From: Polaromonas sp. CF318
GTDB taxonomy: Bacteria > Pseudomonadota > Gammaproteobacteria > Burkholderiales > Burkholderiaceae_C
Assembly (NCBI RefSeq): GCF_000282655.1
Contig: NZ_AKIV01000052.1
Coordinates: 1 to 64,000, forward strand
DNA: 64,000 nt
Direction: 5' to 3'
Part shown: positions 15,521 to 25,165 of the stretch, one piece after another
Layout of the letters: each line of letters starts with the position of its first letter
How positions within the stretch are numbered: position 1 is the stretch's first letter
Program-made: the position numbers and the translations under genes
Notes under the pieces: model-generated
The model's database searches: none
What the model was told of the DNA's origin: nothing
The model's input: only the letters and a program-made list of their open reading frames with translations

Positions 15521-16240
15521 TCAGGACATCTTGTGCGCGCCCTCGCGCACGCTTTGCGCGGTCTGGCCGAACAGGGCTTTGCGCGCCTCTTCGGTCAGGG
15601 CCGGCGCGCGCAGTTCCTTGCCCAGGTCCAACCCGCGTTTGACGGCCAGCCTCTCGAACAGGGCGTCGTACCAGCGCTGCACATGCGGAAACTTTTGCAG
15701 TTCCACCTGTTGCGCCTTGTGGGTGCGCACCCAGGGGAAGATGGCCATGTCGGCAATGGAATAGTCGGCGCCGGCCACAAACGCGCCCGTGCGCGCCAAC
15801 TGCGCGTCGAGCACACCGTAGAGGCGGTCCACTTCCTTGCCGTAGCGGTCTATGGCGTAGGGAATCTTTTCGGGCGCATACAAAAGAAAGTGGCCGTTTT
15901 GCCCGGCCATGGGGCCCAGCCCGCCCATCTGCCACATCAGCCACTGCAGGGCCTGATAGCGCTCGCGCAGGCCCGTGGGCAAAAAGCGGCCGCTTTTTTC
16001 GGCCAGGTAAAGCAGGATGGCGCCGCTTTCAAATACCGCCACGGGCGCGCCGCCGCCGGCGGGCGCATGGTCGACGATGGCCGGCATGCGGTTGTTGGGG
16101 CTGATGGCCAGGAAGTCCGGCGCGAACTGCTCGCCCTTGCCGATGTTGACGGGGTGCAGGCGGTAGGGCAGGCCGCATTCCTCCAGCATGATGGAAATCT
16201 TCCATCCGTTGGGCGTGGGCCAGTAATGCAGGTCAATCAT
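15521..16240 (-). CDS. Glutathione S-transferase, YghU/YfcG (nu-class, Ure2p-like)
   Basis: 239 residues. The N-terminal thioredoxin domain begins IDLHYWPTPNGWKISIMLEE, with the T9/N11 pair used by nu-class enzymes to stabilise the glutathione thiolate. NNRMPAIVDH and the ESGAILLYLAEK segment complete the glutathione site; YQALQWLMWQMGGLGPMAGQ starts the helical domain. These enzymes have disulfide-bond oxidoreductase activity and bind two glutathiones. ATG 16240 is chosen over an upstream TTG because a GAGGA site lies at the right distance. Confidence 0.92.
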   Translation of the reverse strand: MIDLHYWPTPNGWKISIMLEECGLPYRLHPVNIGKGEQFAPDFLAISPNNRMPAIVDHAPAGGGAPVAVFESGAILLYLAEKSGRFLPTGLRERYQALQWLMWQMGGLGPMAGQNGHFLLYAPEKIPYAIDRYGKEVDRLYGVLDAQLARTGAFVAGADYSIADMAIFPWVRTHKAQQVELQKFPHVQRWYDALFERLAVKRGLDLGKELRAPALTEEARKALFGQTAQSVREGAHKMS

Positions 16241-16263
16241 GGGAATCCTCAAAGTGAAGTGCG

Positions 16264-16773
16264 TCAGATCAGGGGCGCCAGCTGCGGGTGGTCGGCGGCG
16301 AGACGCCGCGCTTCGCTGCCGCCCGGCGACATCATGCTGAAGTCCGAAAAATCAAAGCCCGGCCCGACCATGCAGGCCACCAGCGTGAAGCCCGCGGCAT
16401 CGCCCGGCTTAGGCCTGGCGGCCTGCCAGAGGCCGGCCGCCACGACATGCTGGGGCAGGGTGACGGTGCTCACGGGGCCCAGGACCTCGCTGTGCAGGCG
16501 GCCGTCCGCCGCGTCCCAGGTCCAGAGGTCCAGCGCTGCGCCTTCCAGGTGTACCCACACCTCGTCGGACAGCACGCAGTGCCAGCGCGAGTGCTGCGCC
16601 GCTTCGAGCAAAAAGTAAATGGAGGTCAGGGCGCTGCGCGCGGGCCTGCCGTCCTGCGGCATGACCTGGCCCGCGGAGCGAAACACCTCGCGGTACCAGC
16701 CGCCTTCCGGGTGGGGCTGCAGTTGCAGCTGTTCAATCAGTTGCCGGGTGCGCGGCGTCGGTGTGGATGGCAT
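16264..16773 (-). CDS. Cupin_5 (DUF985) family protein
   Basis: 169 residues. Cupin-like beta-barrel with the family segments PHPEGGWYREVFRS, SIYFLLEAAQHSRWH and DEVWVHLEGAALDLWTWD, ending GFTLVACMVGPGFDFSDFSM. The DUF985 family lacks a settled biochemical role; carbohydrate-epimerase-like folding has been noted. It is upstream of the two glutathione-dependent enzymes and on the same strand, 23 bases from the next gene, so co-expression is likely. Confidence 0.9.
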   Translation of the reverse strand: MPSTPTPRTRQLIEQLQLQPHPEGGWYREVFRSAGQVMPQDGRPARSALTSIYFLLEAAQHSRWHCVLSDEVWVHLEGAALDLWTWDAADGRLHSEVLGPVSTVTLPQHVVAAGLWQAARPKPGDAAGFTLVACMVGPGFDFSDFSMMSPGGSEARRLAADHPQLAPLI

Positions 16774-16861
16774 GAGGCGCAGTTTGCCTCAAAGCCGGGC
16801 CGGCTTCCAACCGAGAAGGATTGCCCCTTGGCCTCTGCGGGGCAGGGGCTGCCCCAGGACC

Positions 16862-17257
16862 TTATTCCAGGTCTTCGATGGCCAGGCTGTGGTACTTCTG
16901 TGCGTAGGAGAAAGGCACCTTGCGCACCACCTCCATGATGCGCTCCGTGGCGTCCTTGTTGGGCACGGGAATCATCAGCGCATGGTGGCCTTCGCGGGCC
17001 AGGTCCACGTATTTGTGGACGGTGGCCCCTTCGGTGCCGACGCGCGGCAGGCGCACGTCCGAATGGCCGTCGGCTCGGCTGATGTCGGCGATGATGTCTT
17101 CCGGCGTCAGCAGCATGACGCCGTCGCTGCCCACTTCCAGCTCATGCGCGACATGCTTGGCATCCTCGGCGTCCGGGAACATGATGAAGGCGTATCCGGT
17201 GGGGTAAAACACACCGCCCATACTGAGCATTTTTTTGGTCAGCTCAAAGTGCTTCAT
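16862..17257 (-). CDS. Conserved hypothetical protein, probable alpha/beta (ferredoxin-like) fold
   Basis: 131 residues from ATG 17257, which is preceded by an AAGGATTCGCC ribosome site; an in-frame ATG five codons earlier is less likely. I do not recognise the family. The pattern of hydrophobic strands (TGYAFIMFPD, GVMLL, HALMIPVP) alternating with charged helices suggests two beta-alpha-beta units and a soluble cytosolic protein. No cysteine is present and no catalytic motif is apparent. It probably forms its own transcription unit, because 88 bases separate it from the cupin gene. Confidence 0.7.
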   Translation of the reverse strand: MKHFELTKKMLSMGGVFYPTGYAFIMFPDAEDAKHVAHELEVGSDGVMLLTPEDIIADISRADGHSDVRLPRVGTEGATVHKYVDLAREGHHALMIPVPNKDATERIMEVVRKVPFSYAQKYHSLAIEDLE

Positions 17258-17401
17258 GGCGAATCCTTTCATGCTTGCGTTGCATCAACGAATCATTAAG
17301 GCGCGGAAACTGGGTATTTCCGGTCAGCCATGACATCCTCTTCCTGTCAGACGCAGACGTCAAGTCAGGCCCGAGGCTCATCTCTTATGCCAGCAGGGGC
17401 C

Positions 17402-17466
17402 GCGGAACCGGCTTTGCCGGGCCGCAGGCGCAGCGCCCCATTACACGAAGTGAAAAGCGTGGGGGC
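17402..17466. repeat. Dispersed GC-rich intergenic repeat, copy 2
   Basis: The first 38 bases are identical to bases 1-38, and the last 25 or so nearly match 56-80, with the central hairpin segment deleted. Its GCGTGGGGGC end touches the stop codon of the M14 peptidase gene, which reads in from the right. The remainder of the gap, 17258-17401, has no recognisable feature. Confidence 0.78.
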
Positions 17467-19277
17467 TAAAGGTCTTCAAGCTTGACGCTGGGTTCGGCCA
17501 TGACACGGACCGTGCTTTGCAGCCCCTGCACGATCTGGTTGGCGAAAAAGCTGCTCTGGGTGTCGGGCTCCAGCGCTGCCATCACGAGGTTGGCCATGGG
17601 CTGGTTGAGCGGCACGTAGTAGCTGCCGCGCGCCACGTCGACCACGCCGCGCGCCAGGCTGACCTGAACCTTGATGATGGCATTGCCGTCGGCGATGGCC
17701 CCGCGCACATCCTGGCGTTCGCCCGAGGTGCTGGCGATTTCGCGGTAGCTGTCGCCCAGCATGGAGCCCTGCTCGGCAACGCGCATGACCTGCACGCCGT
17801 GCAGGCGCAATCTGTCGACGGCCACGGTGGACGCGGCTGACAGCCAGTAGCCGCAGGGGCGGGCTCTGGCCTTCAGGGTGCGCAGCGCCAGCGCGGAATC
17901 CCAGTCCACGCTGACGGCCTTGTCGGCGCCGGTGACCGGGTCCAGCATCAGCAGTTCGTACTGGGCGGCGGTGGGGGCGGCTTCGACGATGGCCTGCTCC
18001 TTGCAGGCCTGGGCGCTGACTTCCTTGTCGAGGTAGGGGCGCAGCTGCTGCAACTCGCCCGCGCGCTGGGCGGTGCTGGCCAGCACGCTGGTGATGGCCG
18101 TGACCTGGGTGTGCACGCGCCGCTGGATGTGCAGCCGCCCTATGCCGACGCCGCGCGTCTCGATCAGCAGGCTGATGGCGTTTTTCAGCCCGCTCACGTT
18201 GCGGCCGGTGTCGGGCTGGGTGCCGCCCATGGAGATTTTTTTGTCGGCCAGGTCGCTGGAGGTGGTGTAGTACCACTCGCTGCTGAGGTTCTGGCTCTTG
18301 AGCGCGGCCAGCATCGGGCGGCGGTACCACTCCTCGGCGGCCTTGGTCAAAAACTCGGGCAGGTTGGCGGTGGTGGCGTACTGGAACAGCGCGTCGAACT
18401 TCTGCACCGTGCCGAATTTCTGCAGGTAGCGGCCCACCACCGTGTATTCATGGGCATCGACCACCACGGTCGGGTTGTAGTCGCGGGCCAGCCGGGCCAG
18501 CGCCTGGGCTTCGGGCGTGTTCAGCAGCAGGTGGTCGCGGTTCATGTCCAGCCCGCCGCTGGTGGCGCGCTGGTCGATGGCTGCGCCGTCGGGATTGCCG
18601 CGCGGAACGATGACCACATTGATGCGCTCCAGCGCCGGCTGCAGCAAGCCCTGCGCGAGTTCGCGTGCGATCACCAGCAGCGCCTCGCTGCCGGCCGGCT
18701 CGTCGCCATGCTGCTGGCCGACCAGCAGCACCGTGGGCTTGCCTGCGGCCTGCATGAGGGCCGGGTCCGTGCCGCCCGCGCGCGTCAGCACCAGCGCCTC
18801 CAGCGGTTCGCCGCGCTGCGAGCGGCCTATCGGCAGCACGCTGGCCCGTATGCCCGGCGTGCGCGTGGCGGCGGCCGCCTGTTCGCGCAGCCAAGCCTGG
18901 ATTTCGGCCTGGGTGGTGAAGCTGCTGCGGCCTGCCTGCAGGCCGGGCGTGTTGTAGGTCACTGAAGGCGCCGGGAAGCGGGCGGCAACGGCGGCGCTGT
19001 AAGGCGCGGGCGCCTCGGCCTGGGCGGCAGGCGAGGAGGGTAGCGCGGCCGAGGCGACGGGCGTTACCTGCACGGCGGCCGGTGGGGCAGGGCGCGGCGC
19101 GGCGGGTACCGGAGCGACCGCGGCTGGCTGCGCCGAAGGCGGTGTCCATGGCGGCAGCGGGACGGAGGTGCAGGCGGCCAGCAAGGCCAGCGGCGCCAAC
19201 AAGGCCAGCGGGCGCAGGCGATGAACGGAGGGGGCGGGGCGTTGCGTTGTCTGGATTCGCGGCATGGTGGTCGTCAT
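17466..19277 (-). CDS. M14-family zinc carboxypeptidase, predicted lipoprotein
   Basis: 603 residues. The N-terminal signal ends in a lipobox LLAAC with C36, so the protein is probably lipid-anchored in the outer membrane or periplasm. A Pro/Ala-rich linker (about 38-105) leads to the catalytic domain. The zinc ligands appear as H190 and E193 (QQHGDEPAGSE) and H276 (VDAHEYTV); E373 in LIETRGVGIG is the likely general base. Peptidoglycan peptides or exogenous peptides are plausible substrates. The stop codon abuts the repeat at 17402-17466. Confidence 0.85.
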   Translation of the reverse strand: MTTTMPRIQTTQRPAPSVHRLRPLALLAPLALLAACTSVPLPPWTPPSAQPAAVAPVPAAPRPAPPAAVQVTPVASAALPSSPAAQAEAPAPYSAAVAARFPAPSVTYNTPGLQAGRSSFTTQAEIQAWLREQAAAATRTPGIRASVLPIGRSQRGEPLEALVLTRAGGTDPALMQAAGKPTVLLVGQQHGDEPAGSEALLVIARELAQGLLQPALERINVVIVPRGNPDGAAIDQRATSGGLDMNRDHLLLNTPEAQALARLARDYNPTVVVDAHEYTVVGRYLQKFGTVQKFDALFQYATTANLPEFLTKAAEEWYRRPMLAALKSQNLSSEWYYTTSSDLADKKISMGGTQPDTGRNVSGLKNAISLLIETRGVGIGRLHIQRRVHTQVTAITSVLASTAQRAGELQQLRPYLDKEVSAQACKEQAIVEAAPTAAQYELLMLDPVTGADKAVSVDWDSALALRTLKARARPCGYWLSAASTVAVDRLRLHGVQVMRVAEQGSMLGDSYREIASTSGERQDVRGAIADGNAIIKVQVSLARGVVDVARGSYYVPLNQPMANLVMAALEPDTQSSFFANQIVQGLQSTVRVMAEPSVKLEDL

Positions 19278-19463
19278 GGATTTTTGCGTCTCAAGCGTGG
19301 CCTGGTGCTACAAAGAATGGAGCGCTCATATTACCCGGCTTGCCGCCCCGGCCGCATGGCAGTTTGACGAAAATCGCGGGTGTTCGGACATGTAACGGCG
19401 GCGCCGGCTTCGCGGCAAAACCCTTGCCGCCGCGGGCAGCGGCCTTTCTGGGAAAATGCTGTC

Positions 19464-20522
19464 ATGCCTCTTGCGGTTTCCACCACCTCTTTCTCGCACC
19501 CTCCGGGCGCCGGCCATCCATGGCGCCTGAGCGTGGCCCCCATGATGGACTGGACCGACAGGCATTGCCGCCATTTTCACCGGCTGCTGTCGCGCCATGC
19601 CTTGCTCTATACCGAGATGGTGACCACGGGCGCGCTGATCCACGGCGACGTGGAGCGCCACCTGCGCTTCAACGCCGAAGAGCATCCCGTGGCCCTGCAA
19701 CTGGGCGGCAGCGAGCCGGCCGACCTGGCCCAATGCGCCCGGCTGGGCGAGCAATGGGGTTATGACGAAATCAACCTCAACTGCGGCTGCCCCAGCGAGC
19801 GCGTGCAGCGCGGCGCCTTCGGCGCCTGCCTGATGGCCGAGCCGCAGCTGGTGGCCGATTGCGTGAAAGCCATGGTCGACGTGGTAGCCGTGCCGGTCAC
19901 GGTGAAGCACCGCATCGGCATCGACAAGGGCGAGAGCTATGAATTTGTACGCGACTTCGTGGGCACGGTCAGCGAAGCCGGCTGCAAGGTCTTTATCGTG
20001 CACGCCCGCAACGCCTGGCTCAAAGGCCTCTCGCCCAAGGAAAACCGCGAGGTCCCGCCGCTGCGCTATGAACTCGTGCACCGCCTCAAGCGGGAATTCC
20101 CGCACCTGGGGATTTGCATCAACGGCGGCATCAACACGCAGGAAGAGGTGGCCGGGCACCTGGCCGCGCTTGACGGTGTGATGATAGGCCGCGAGGCCTA
20201 CCACAACCCCTGGTGGCTTGCCTCCTGGGACAGCGCCTTCTTCGGCGCCGCCGAATCCCCGCTGAGCCGCGAGGCCGTGGAGTCGCAGATGTGCGACTAC
20301 ATGGTGCGCGAGGCCGCCGAGCACGGAACGCCCAGGAGCGCCATCGCGCGCCACATGCTGGGCCTGCGCAACGGCCTGCCCGGTGCGCGGCGCTGGCGCC
20401 AGGTCTGGAGCGACCATCGCCTGCGTGACATGCCGCCGCATGCCGTGATGGCGCTGGCGCATGAAATGCCGGCTTCGTCGCCATCGGCGCTCGCCGATGC
20501 CACGGCCATGGCCCATGCATGA
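19464..20522 (+). CDS. dusA: tRNA-dihydrouridine synthase A
   Basis: 352 residues. An FMN enzyme reducing uridines in the tRNA D-loop (U20/U20a). It begins with the family segment LSVAPMMDWTDRHCRHFHRLL and carries catalytic C109 in NLNCGCPSERVQ, VKHRIGID, and ICINGGI for flavin phosphate binding. The C-terminal helical tRNA-binding region contains GLRNGLPGARRWRQ. Start at ATG 19464 gives the usual short leader; an in-frame extension upstream lies in intergenic DNA. The EamA gene overlaps its last eight bases. Confidence 0.95.
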   Translation: MPLAVSTTSFSHPPGAGHPWRLSVAPMMDWTDRHCRHFHRLLSRHALLYTEMVTTGALIHGDVERHLRFNAEEHPVALQLGGSEPADLAQCARLGEQWGYDEINLNCGCPSERVQRGAFGACLMAEPQLVADCVKAMVDVVAVPVTVKHRIGIDKGESYEFVRDFVGTVSEAGCKVFIVHARNAWLKGLSPKENREVPPLRYELVHRLKREFPHLGICINGGINTQEEVAGHLAALDGVMIGREAYHNPWWLASWDSAFFGAAESPLSREAVESQMCDYMVREAAEHGTPRSAIARHMLGLRNGLPGARRWRQVWSDHRLRDMPPHAVMALAHEMPASSPSALADATAMAHA

Positions 20523-21462
20523 TTCCGCGCAAAAACAGGCGCGCCGGGCGCTGGCCCTGCTTTGGCTGGTGCCGGCGCTCTGGACGGTCAACTACATCGT
20601 GGCGCGCAAGGCGCCGGGCGTGATCGGTCCCTATCTGCTGGCCTTTGGCCGCTGGGGCCTGGCGGCCTTGTTGCTGCTGATGCTGACCCGGTCGGAGTTG
20701 TGGCGCCAGCGGGAGCACATCGCCAAGGTATGGTGGCAGTATCTGGTATTGGGCACCCTGGGCATGGTGATTTGCGGCGCCTGGGTCTACCAGGGGGCGC
20801 GCTCCACGGGCGCGATGAACATCGCACTGATTTATTCGGCCTCACCGGTGCTGATAGGCCTGGGCGCGGTGGTCTGGCTGGGCGAGCGCCTGAGCCTGCG
20901 CCAGGGCCTGGGCGTGCTGCTGGCCATCGCCGGGGTGGTGCATGTGGTGGTCAAGGGCCAGTGGACTGCGCTGGCCGGCGTGCAGTTCTCGGCCGGAGAC
21001 CTGTGGATCGTGGCTGCCACGGTGTCCTGGGCGGGCTATGCCTTGCTGCAGAAGCAGTGGCCCAGCCCGCTGGGCGCCACGGCCCGCCTGGCCGCCATCT
21101 GCATAGGCGGCACCCTGGTGCTGCTTCCCCTGACGGTGTGGGAAATGTCACGGCCGGAGGCTTTGCCGCTGAGCGGCTATGGCCTGCTTCTGATTGTGGT
21201 GGCCGCGATTGTGCCGGGGCTGGGCGCCTACTGGATTTACGGCTGGGCGCAAAAAATCCTGGGCGCCAGTCGCGTGGCGGTGTCGCTTTATCTCGGGCCT
21301 CTGTATGCGGGACTGGCCGCCTGGGGTGTCCTGGGCGAACCGTTGGGCTGGCACCACGCGGTGGGTGCCGCATTGATATTGCCTGGCGTATTTTTTGTAA
21401 CGGGCGCCGGCAAGGGGCTGACGAAAAAACATTCAAGGCCCATACTGACAGAAGGAACCTGA
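20515..21462 (+). CDS. EamA/DMT-superfamily permease
   Basis: 315 residues with ten predicted membrane spans arranged as two EamA repeats. The first holds the motif region ALWTVNYIVARKAPG and the second AATVSWAGYALLQKQW. Inner-membrane exporters of this group move amino acids or metabolites; no substrate can be assigned. ATG 20515 overlaps the dusA stop, so it is translationally coupled to dusA. Confidence 0.88.
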   Translation: MHDSAQKQARRALALLWLVPALWTVNYIVARKAPGVIGPYLLAFGRWGLAALLLLMLTRSELWRQREHIAKVWWQYLVLGTLGMVICGAWVYQGARSTGAMNIALIYSASPVLIGLGAVVWLGERLSLRQGLGVLLAIAGVVHVVVKGQWTALAGVQFSAGDLWIVAATVSWAGYALLQKQWPSPLGATARLAAICIGGTLVLLPLTVWEMSRPEALPLSGYGLLLIVVAAIVPGLGAYWIYGWAQKILGASRVAVSLYLGPLYAGLAAWGVLGEPLGWHHAVGAALILPGVFFVTGAGKGLTKKHSRPILTEGT

Positions 21463-21782
21463 AATTCCTGACACGCGTTGGCGGCTTCAGCTTGTGTCCT
21501 GCTGTTGGTTCGTGCAACGCGTGTGCATGAGTTTTGTCTTTTGAATGCGGCCGGCCTTGAAATCGATCGCAGCCAGCGAATCGCACTCTTCAAGAAAACC
21601 TCCCGGAGCTCCCTGATCGCCTGCGCAATCAGCTATTGAAAATATAGCAAGCTCAACGGCCGGCATGACTCGGGTGAGCCACTGCCGGCCTGTGCACAGA
21701 CGCACACACATCATTCGCATTCGTTAAAAAATACGCTGTACCTATTCGCGCATTTGGAAAATAATGGAGTCGATAGGTCGTT
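21463..21782. other. Intergenic region before prkA, no gene seen
   Basis: The 452-bp space between the EamA gene and prkA (21463-21914) is more AT-rich than its surroundings around 21640-21660 and 21720-21770. I see no open frame with coding character, tRNA or clear hairpin terminator here. The last third holds the candidate sigma promoter listed separately. Confidence 0.5.
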
Positions 21783-21810
21783 GGAACTTTCCATTGAAGT
21801 CGCGATCTAT
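21783..21810 (+). promoter_or_regulatory. Candidate extracytoplasmic-function (RpoE-like) promoter of prkA operon
   Basis: GGAACTT at 21783-21789 is the exact -35 element of RpoE-type sigma factors. TCTAT at 21806-21810 follows after 16 bases, near the TCTGA/TCAAA -10 consensus. It is oriented toward prkA, whose ATG is about 105 bases downstream. Confidence 0.45.
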
Positions 21811-21914
21811 CAGTCACCTGGTGTGAGACAAAAGTTCGATGCATAGCGCGGAATCTGGAGCAGATTTCCATCTCGAGTCGGGGTTCTTCGGTACCCGCGC
21901 GCAAAGGAGGATTT

Positions 21915-23837
21915 ATGGATGTGGTCCGTAATTTTCTGACGCGTTATGAACAGACGCGAGAAGAGGAACTGTCCATCGAGGACTACCTCGATGCCTGCAA
22001 GCGCAGTCCTCTCGTCTATGCCACCGCGGCCGAGCGCATGCTCGCCGCCATCGGCGAGCCGGAGCTGCTGGACACCCGGCATGACCAGCGCCTGTCGCGC
22101 GTGTTCGGCAACAAGGTCATCAAGATCTACCCGGCATTCAAGGACTTCTACGGCCTGGAGGACCCCATCGAGCAGGTGGTCTCCTACTTCCGCCACGCCG
22201 CGCAGGGCCTGGAAGAGAAAAAACAAATCCTGTATCTGCTGGGCCCCGTGGGCGGCGGCAAGTCGTCGATCGCCGAGCGGCTCAAACAGCTGATGGAGCA
22301 GGTGCCTTTTTATGCGCTGAAAGGCTCGCCGGTCAATGAGTCGCCGCTCAGCCTGTTCAACAACACAGAGGACGCTCCGTTGCTCGAAGCGCAGTACGGC
22401 ATCGCGCCGCGCTACCTGCAGCGGGTGATGTCGCCGTGGGCGGTCAAGCGCCTTGAGGAGTACGGCGGCGACATCCGGCGCTTTCGCGTGGTCAAGCGCT
22501 TTCCTTCCATCCTGAAGCAATGCGCCATTTCCAAGACCGAGCCCGGCGACGAGAACAATCAGGACATTTCCTCGCTGGTCGGCAAGATCGACATCCGCAA
22601 GCTGGAAACCTATGCCCAGGACGATCCCGACGCCTACAGCTATTCCGGCGGCCTATGCCTGGCCAACCAGGGTTTGCTGGAGTTTGTCGAGATGTTCAAG
22701 GCGCCCATCAAGGTGCTGCACCCCTTGCTGACCGCCACCCAGGAGGGCAACTTCAAGGGCACGGAAGGCTTCGGCGCCATTCCCTTCGACGGCATCGTGA
22801 TGGCGCACTCCAACGAAAGCGAGTGGAAAGCCTTCAAGAACAACCGGAACAACGAGGCCTTCCTGGACCGGATCTACATTGTCAAGATTCCGTACTGCCT
22901 GCGCGTATCGGAGGAAATCCGGATTTATGAAAAGCTGATCCACAACTCCTCGCTGCGCGAGGCCATCTGTGCCCCCGGCACCTTGAAGATGATGGCGCAG
23001 TTTGCCGTGCTGACGCGCCTGAAGGAGCCCGAGAGTTCCAGCATCTTCAGCAAGCTGCAGGTGTACGACGGCGAAAACCTCAAGGACACCGACCCGAAAG
23101 CCAAGAGCTACCAGGAATACCGCGACTATGCGGGTGTCGACGAGGGCATGAACGGCATCTCGACGCGATTTGCCTTCAAGATTCTCTCCAAGGTGTTCAA
23201 CTTCGACTCCACCGAAATCGCGGCCAACCCGGTGCACCTGATGTATGTGCTGGAGCAGCAGATAGAGCGCGAGCAGTTCCCGCCGGAGACCGAGCAGAAG
23301 TACCTGGCCTACATCAAGGAAATCCTGGCCATGCGTTATGCCGAGTTCATCGGCAAGGAAATCCAGACGGCCTACCTGGAGTCCTATTCGGAATACGGCC
23401 AGAATATTTTCGACCGCTACGTGACCTACGCCGACTTCTGGATCCAGGACCAGGAATACCGCGACACCGACACCGGGGAAATTTTCGACCGCTCGGCACT
23501 CAACGCCGAGCTCGAAAAAATCGAAAAGCCGGCCGGCATCAGCAACCCGAAAGACTTCCGCAACGAGATTGTCAATTTTGTGCTGCGCGCGCGCGCCAAC
23601 AACGCCGGCAAGAATCCCTTGTGGACCAGCTATGAAAAGCTGCGGACCGTGATCGAGAAAAAGATGTTCTCGAATACCGAGGATCTGCTGCCGGTGATTT
23701 CCTTCAATGCCAAGGCCAGCGCGGACGAGCAGCAAAAGCACGAGGACTTCGTCAACCGCATGGTCGCCAAGGGATACACCACACGCCAGGTCCGCCTGCT
23801 GTGCGACTGGTACCTGCGGGTGCGCAAGAGTTCCTGA
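21915..23837 (+). CDS. prkA: PrkA-family serine protein kinase / AAA ATPase (YeaG)
   Basis: 640 residues, the usual family length. The N-terminal PrkA AAA domain holds the Walker A motif LLGPVGGGKSS (109-118), and the C-terminal kinase-like region contains KYLAYIKEILAMRYAEFIG and EFVNRM-type motifs. YeaG in E. coli is a stationary-phase and nitrogen-starvation stress kinase; the operon is usually stress-sigma controlled. The strong AAAGGAGG site precedes ATG 21915. It heads prkA-yeaH-spoVR, a widely conserved trio whose joint role is still unclear. Confidence 0.96.
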   Translation: MDVVRNFLTRYEQTREEELSIEDYLDACKRSPLVYATAAERMLAAIGEPELLDTRHDQRLSRVFGNKVIKIYPAFKDFYGLEDPIEQVVSYFRHAAQGLEEKKQILYLLGPVGGGKSSIAERLKQLMEQVPFYALKGSPVNESPLSLFNNTEDAPLLEAQYGIAPRYLQRVMSPWAVKRLEEYGGDIRRFRVVKRFPSILKQCAISKTEPGDENNQDISSLVGKIDIRKLETYAQDDPDAYSYSGGLCLANQGLLEFVEMFKAPIKVLHPLLTATQEGNFKGTEGFGAIPFDGIVMAHSNESEWKAFKNNRNNEAFLDRIYIVKIPYCLRVSEEIRIYEKLIHNSSLREAICAPGTLKMMAQFAVLTRLKEPESSSIFSKLQVYDGENLKDTDPKAKSYQEYRDYAGVDEGMNGISTRFAFKILSKVFNFDSTEIAANPVHLMYVLEQQIEREQFPPETEQKYLAYIKEILAMRYAEFIGKEIQTAYLESYSEYGQNIFDRYVTYADFWIQDQEYRDTDTGEIFDRSALNAELEKIEKPAGISNPKDFRNEIVNFVLRARANNAGKNPLWTSYEKLRTVIEKKMFSNTEDLLPVISFNAKASADEQQKHEDFVNRMVAKGYTTRQVRLLCDWYLRVRKSS

Positions 23838-23896
23838 GTCCATGGCGCGCCGCGGCGGACGCGCCATGTGTCATGTGTATCTGACCGGAGATCACC

Positions 23897-25165
23897 GTGC
23901 TCCAGCAAGTCATTGACAGGCGGTTGTCGGGCAAGAACAAGTCCATAGGCAACCGCGAGCGTTTCCTGCGGCGCTTTCGCGAGCAGATACGCGATACCGT
24001 GCGCCGCGCCGTCGCCGGCCGCAGCATCCACGACATCGAACAGGGCGAAGACGTCACCCTGCCGCGGCGCGACGTTTACCAACCGGTGTTCGAACACACC
24101 GGCGGCACGCGCGAGAGCGTGCATCCCGGCAACCGCGAGTACGTGCGCGGCGACCGCATCGCAAAGCCGCAGGGCGGCCGCGGCGGCGGCTCGGGCGGCG
24201 AGGCCAGCCCCGATGGTGTGGGCGAAGACGACTTTGTCTTTCGCATCACGCGCGAAGAGTTCATGCAGTATTTCTTTGACGACCTTGCGCTGCCCGACCT
24301 GATTCGCACCCAGCTCCTGCCCGATGCGCCGGAATGGAAGTCGCGCCGCGCCGGTTTCATCTCGGACGGAACGCCGACCAACCTGCACATCGTGCGTTCG
24401 CTGCGGGTTGCGTTGAGCCGGCGTATCGCCATAGGCGGGGAAACCCGGCGGCAGTTGCATGAACTGGAAGCGCAGCTGGCGCTGGCCGAGCGCGGGGCGC
24501 CCGGCTTGCCGGGTGAGATTCTGGCCCTGAAAACGCAGATCGACGCGCTTCGCCGGCGGCTCAAGACCATCCCTTTTTTTGATCCCTTCGACCTGCGTTA
24601 CCGCAACCGGGTCAGGGTGCCGCAGCCCAGCGCCAAGGCGGTCATGTTCTGCCTGATGGACGTCTCGGGTTCCATGGATGAAACACGCAAGGACATCGCC
24701 AAACGGTTTTTTATCCTGCTGTACCTGTTCCTCAAAAAGCACTATGAGAGGACCGACGTCGTTTTCATTCGCCACCACACGCAGGCGACCGAGGTGTCCG
24801 AAGAGGAGTTCTTCCAGTCGACCGAGACCGGCGGTACCGTGGTGTCCAGCGCCCTGGCCCTGATGCACCAGATCATCCAGGAGCGCTACCCGCCCGGCGA
24901 CTGGAACATCTATGGCGCCCAGGCCTCGGACGGCGACAACTGGCACCAGGATTCGGCCCGCTGCCGCGAGCTGCTGGTCGGCAAGCTGCTGCCGGTGTCG
25001 CGGTATTTCGCCTATGTCCAGGTCGGTGAAGAAGACCAGAACCTCTGGGAGGAGTACACCCAGGTGCAGGAGGAGAACCGGAACTTCGCGATGCGCAAGG
25101 TCGGCGCCGCCGACGAGATCTTTCCGGTGTTCAGGGAACTGTTCAAAAAAGGCGTCAAGCCATGA
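23897..25165 (+). CDS. yeaH: YeaH/YhbH family (DUF444) protein with von Willebrand factor A-like domain
   Basis: 422 residues from a GTG start. The N-terminus is basic (QQVIDRRLSGKNKSIGNRERFLRRFR), followed by a Gly-rich linker near residues 92-105. The C-terminal VWA-like domain has an intact MIDAS motif LMDVSGSMDE (D255, S257, S259). It is thought to act as an adaptor for PrkA; its structure suggests metal-dependent protein binding. The stop overlaps the next start in ATGA, so translation is coupled to the SpoVR gene. Confidence 0.95.
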   Translation: MLQQVIDRRLSGKNKSIGNRERFLRRFREQIRDTVRRAVAGRSIHDIEQGEDVTLPRRDVYQPVFEHTGGTRESVHPGNREYVRGDRIAKPQGGRGGGSGGEASPDGVGEDDFVFRITREEFMQYFFDDLALPDLIRTQLLPDAPEWKSRRAGFISDGTPTNLHIVRSLRVALSRRIAIGGETRRQLHELEAQLALAERGAPGLPGEILALKTQIDALRRRLKTIPFFDPFDLRYRNRVRVPQPSAKAVMFCLMDVSGSMDETRKDIAKRFFILLYLFLKKHYERTDVVFIRHHTQATEVSEEEFFQSTETGGTVVSSALALMHQIIQERYPPGDWNIYGAQASDGDNWHQDSARCRELLVGKLLPVSRYFAYVQVGEEDQNLWEEYTQVQEENRNFAMRKVGAADEIFPVFRELFKKGVKP

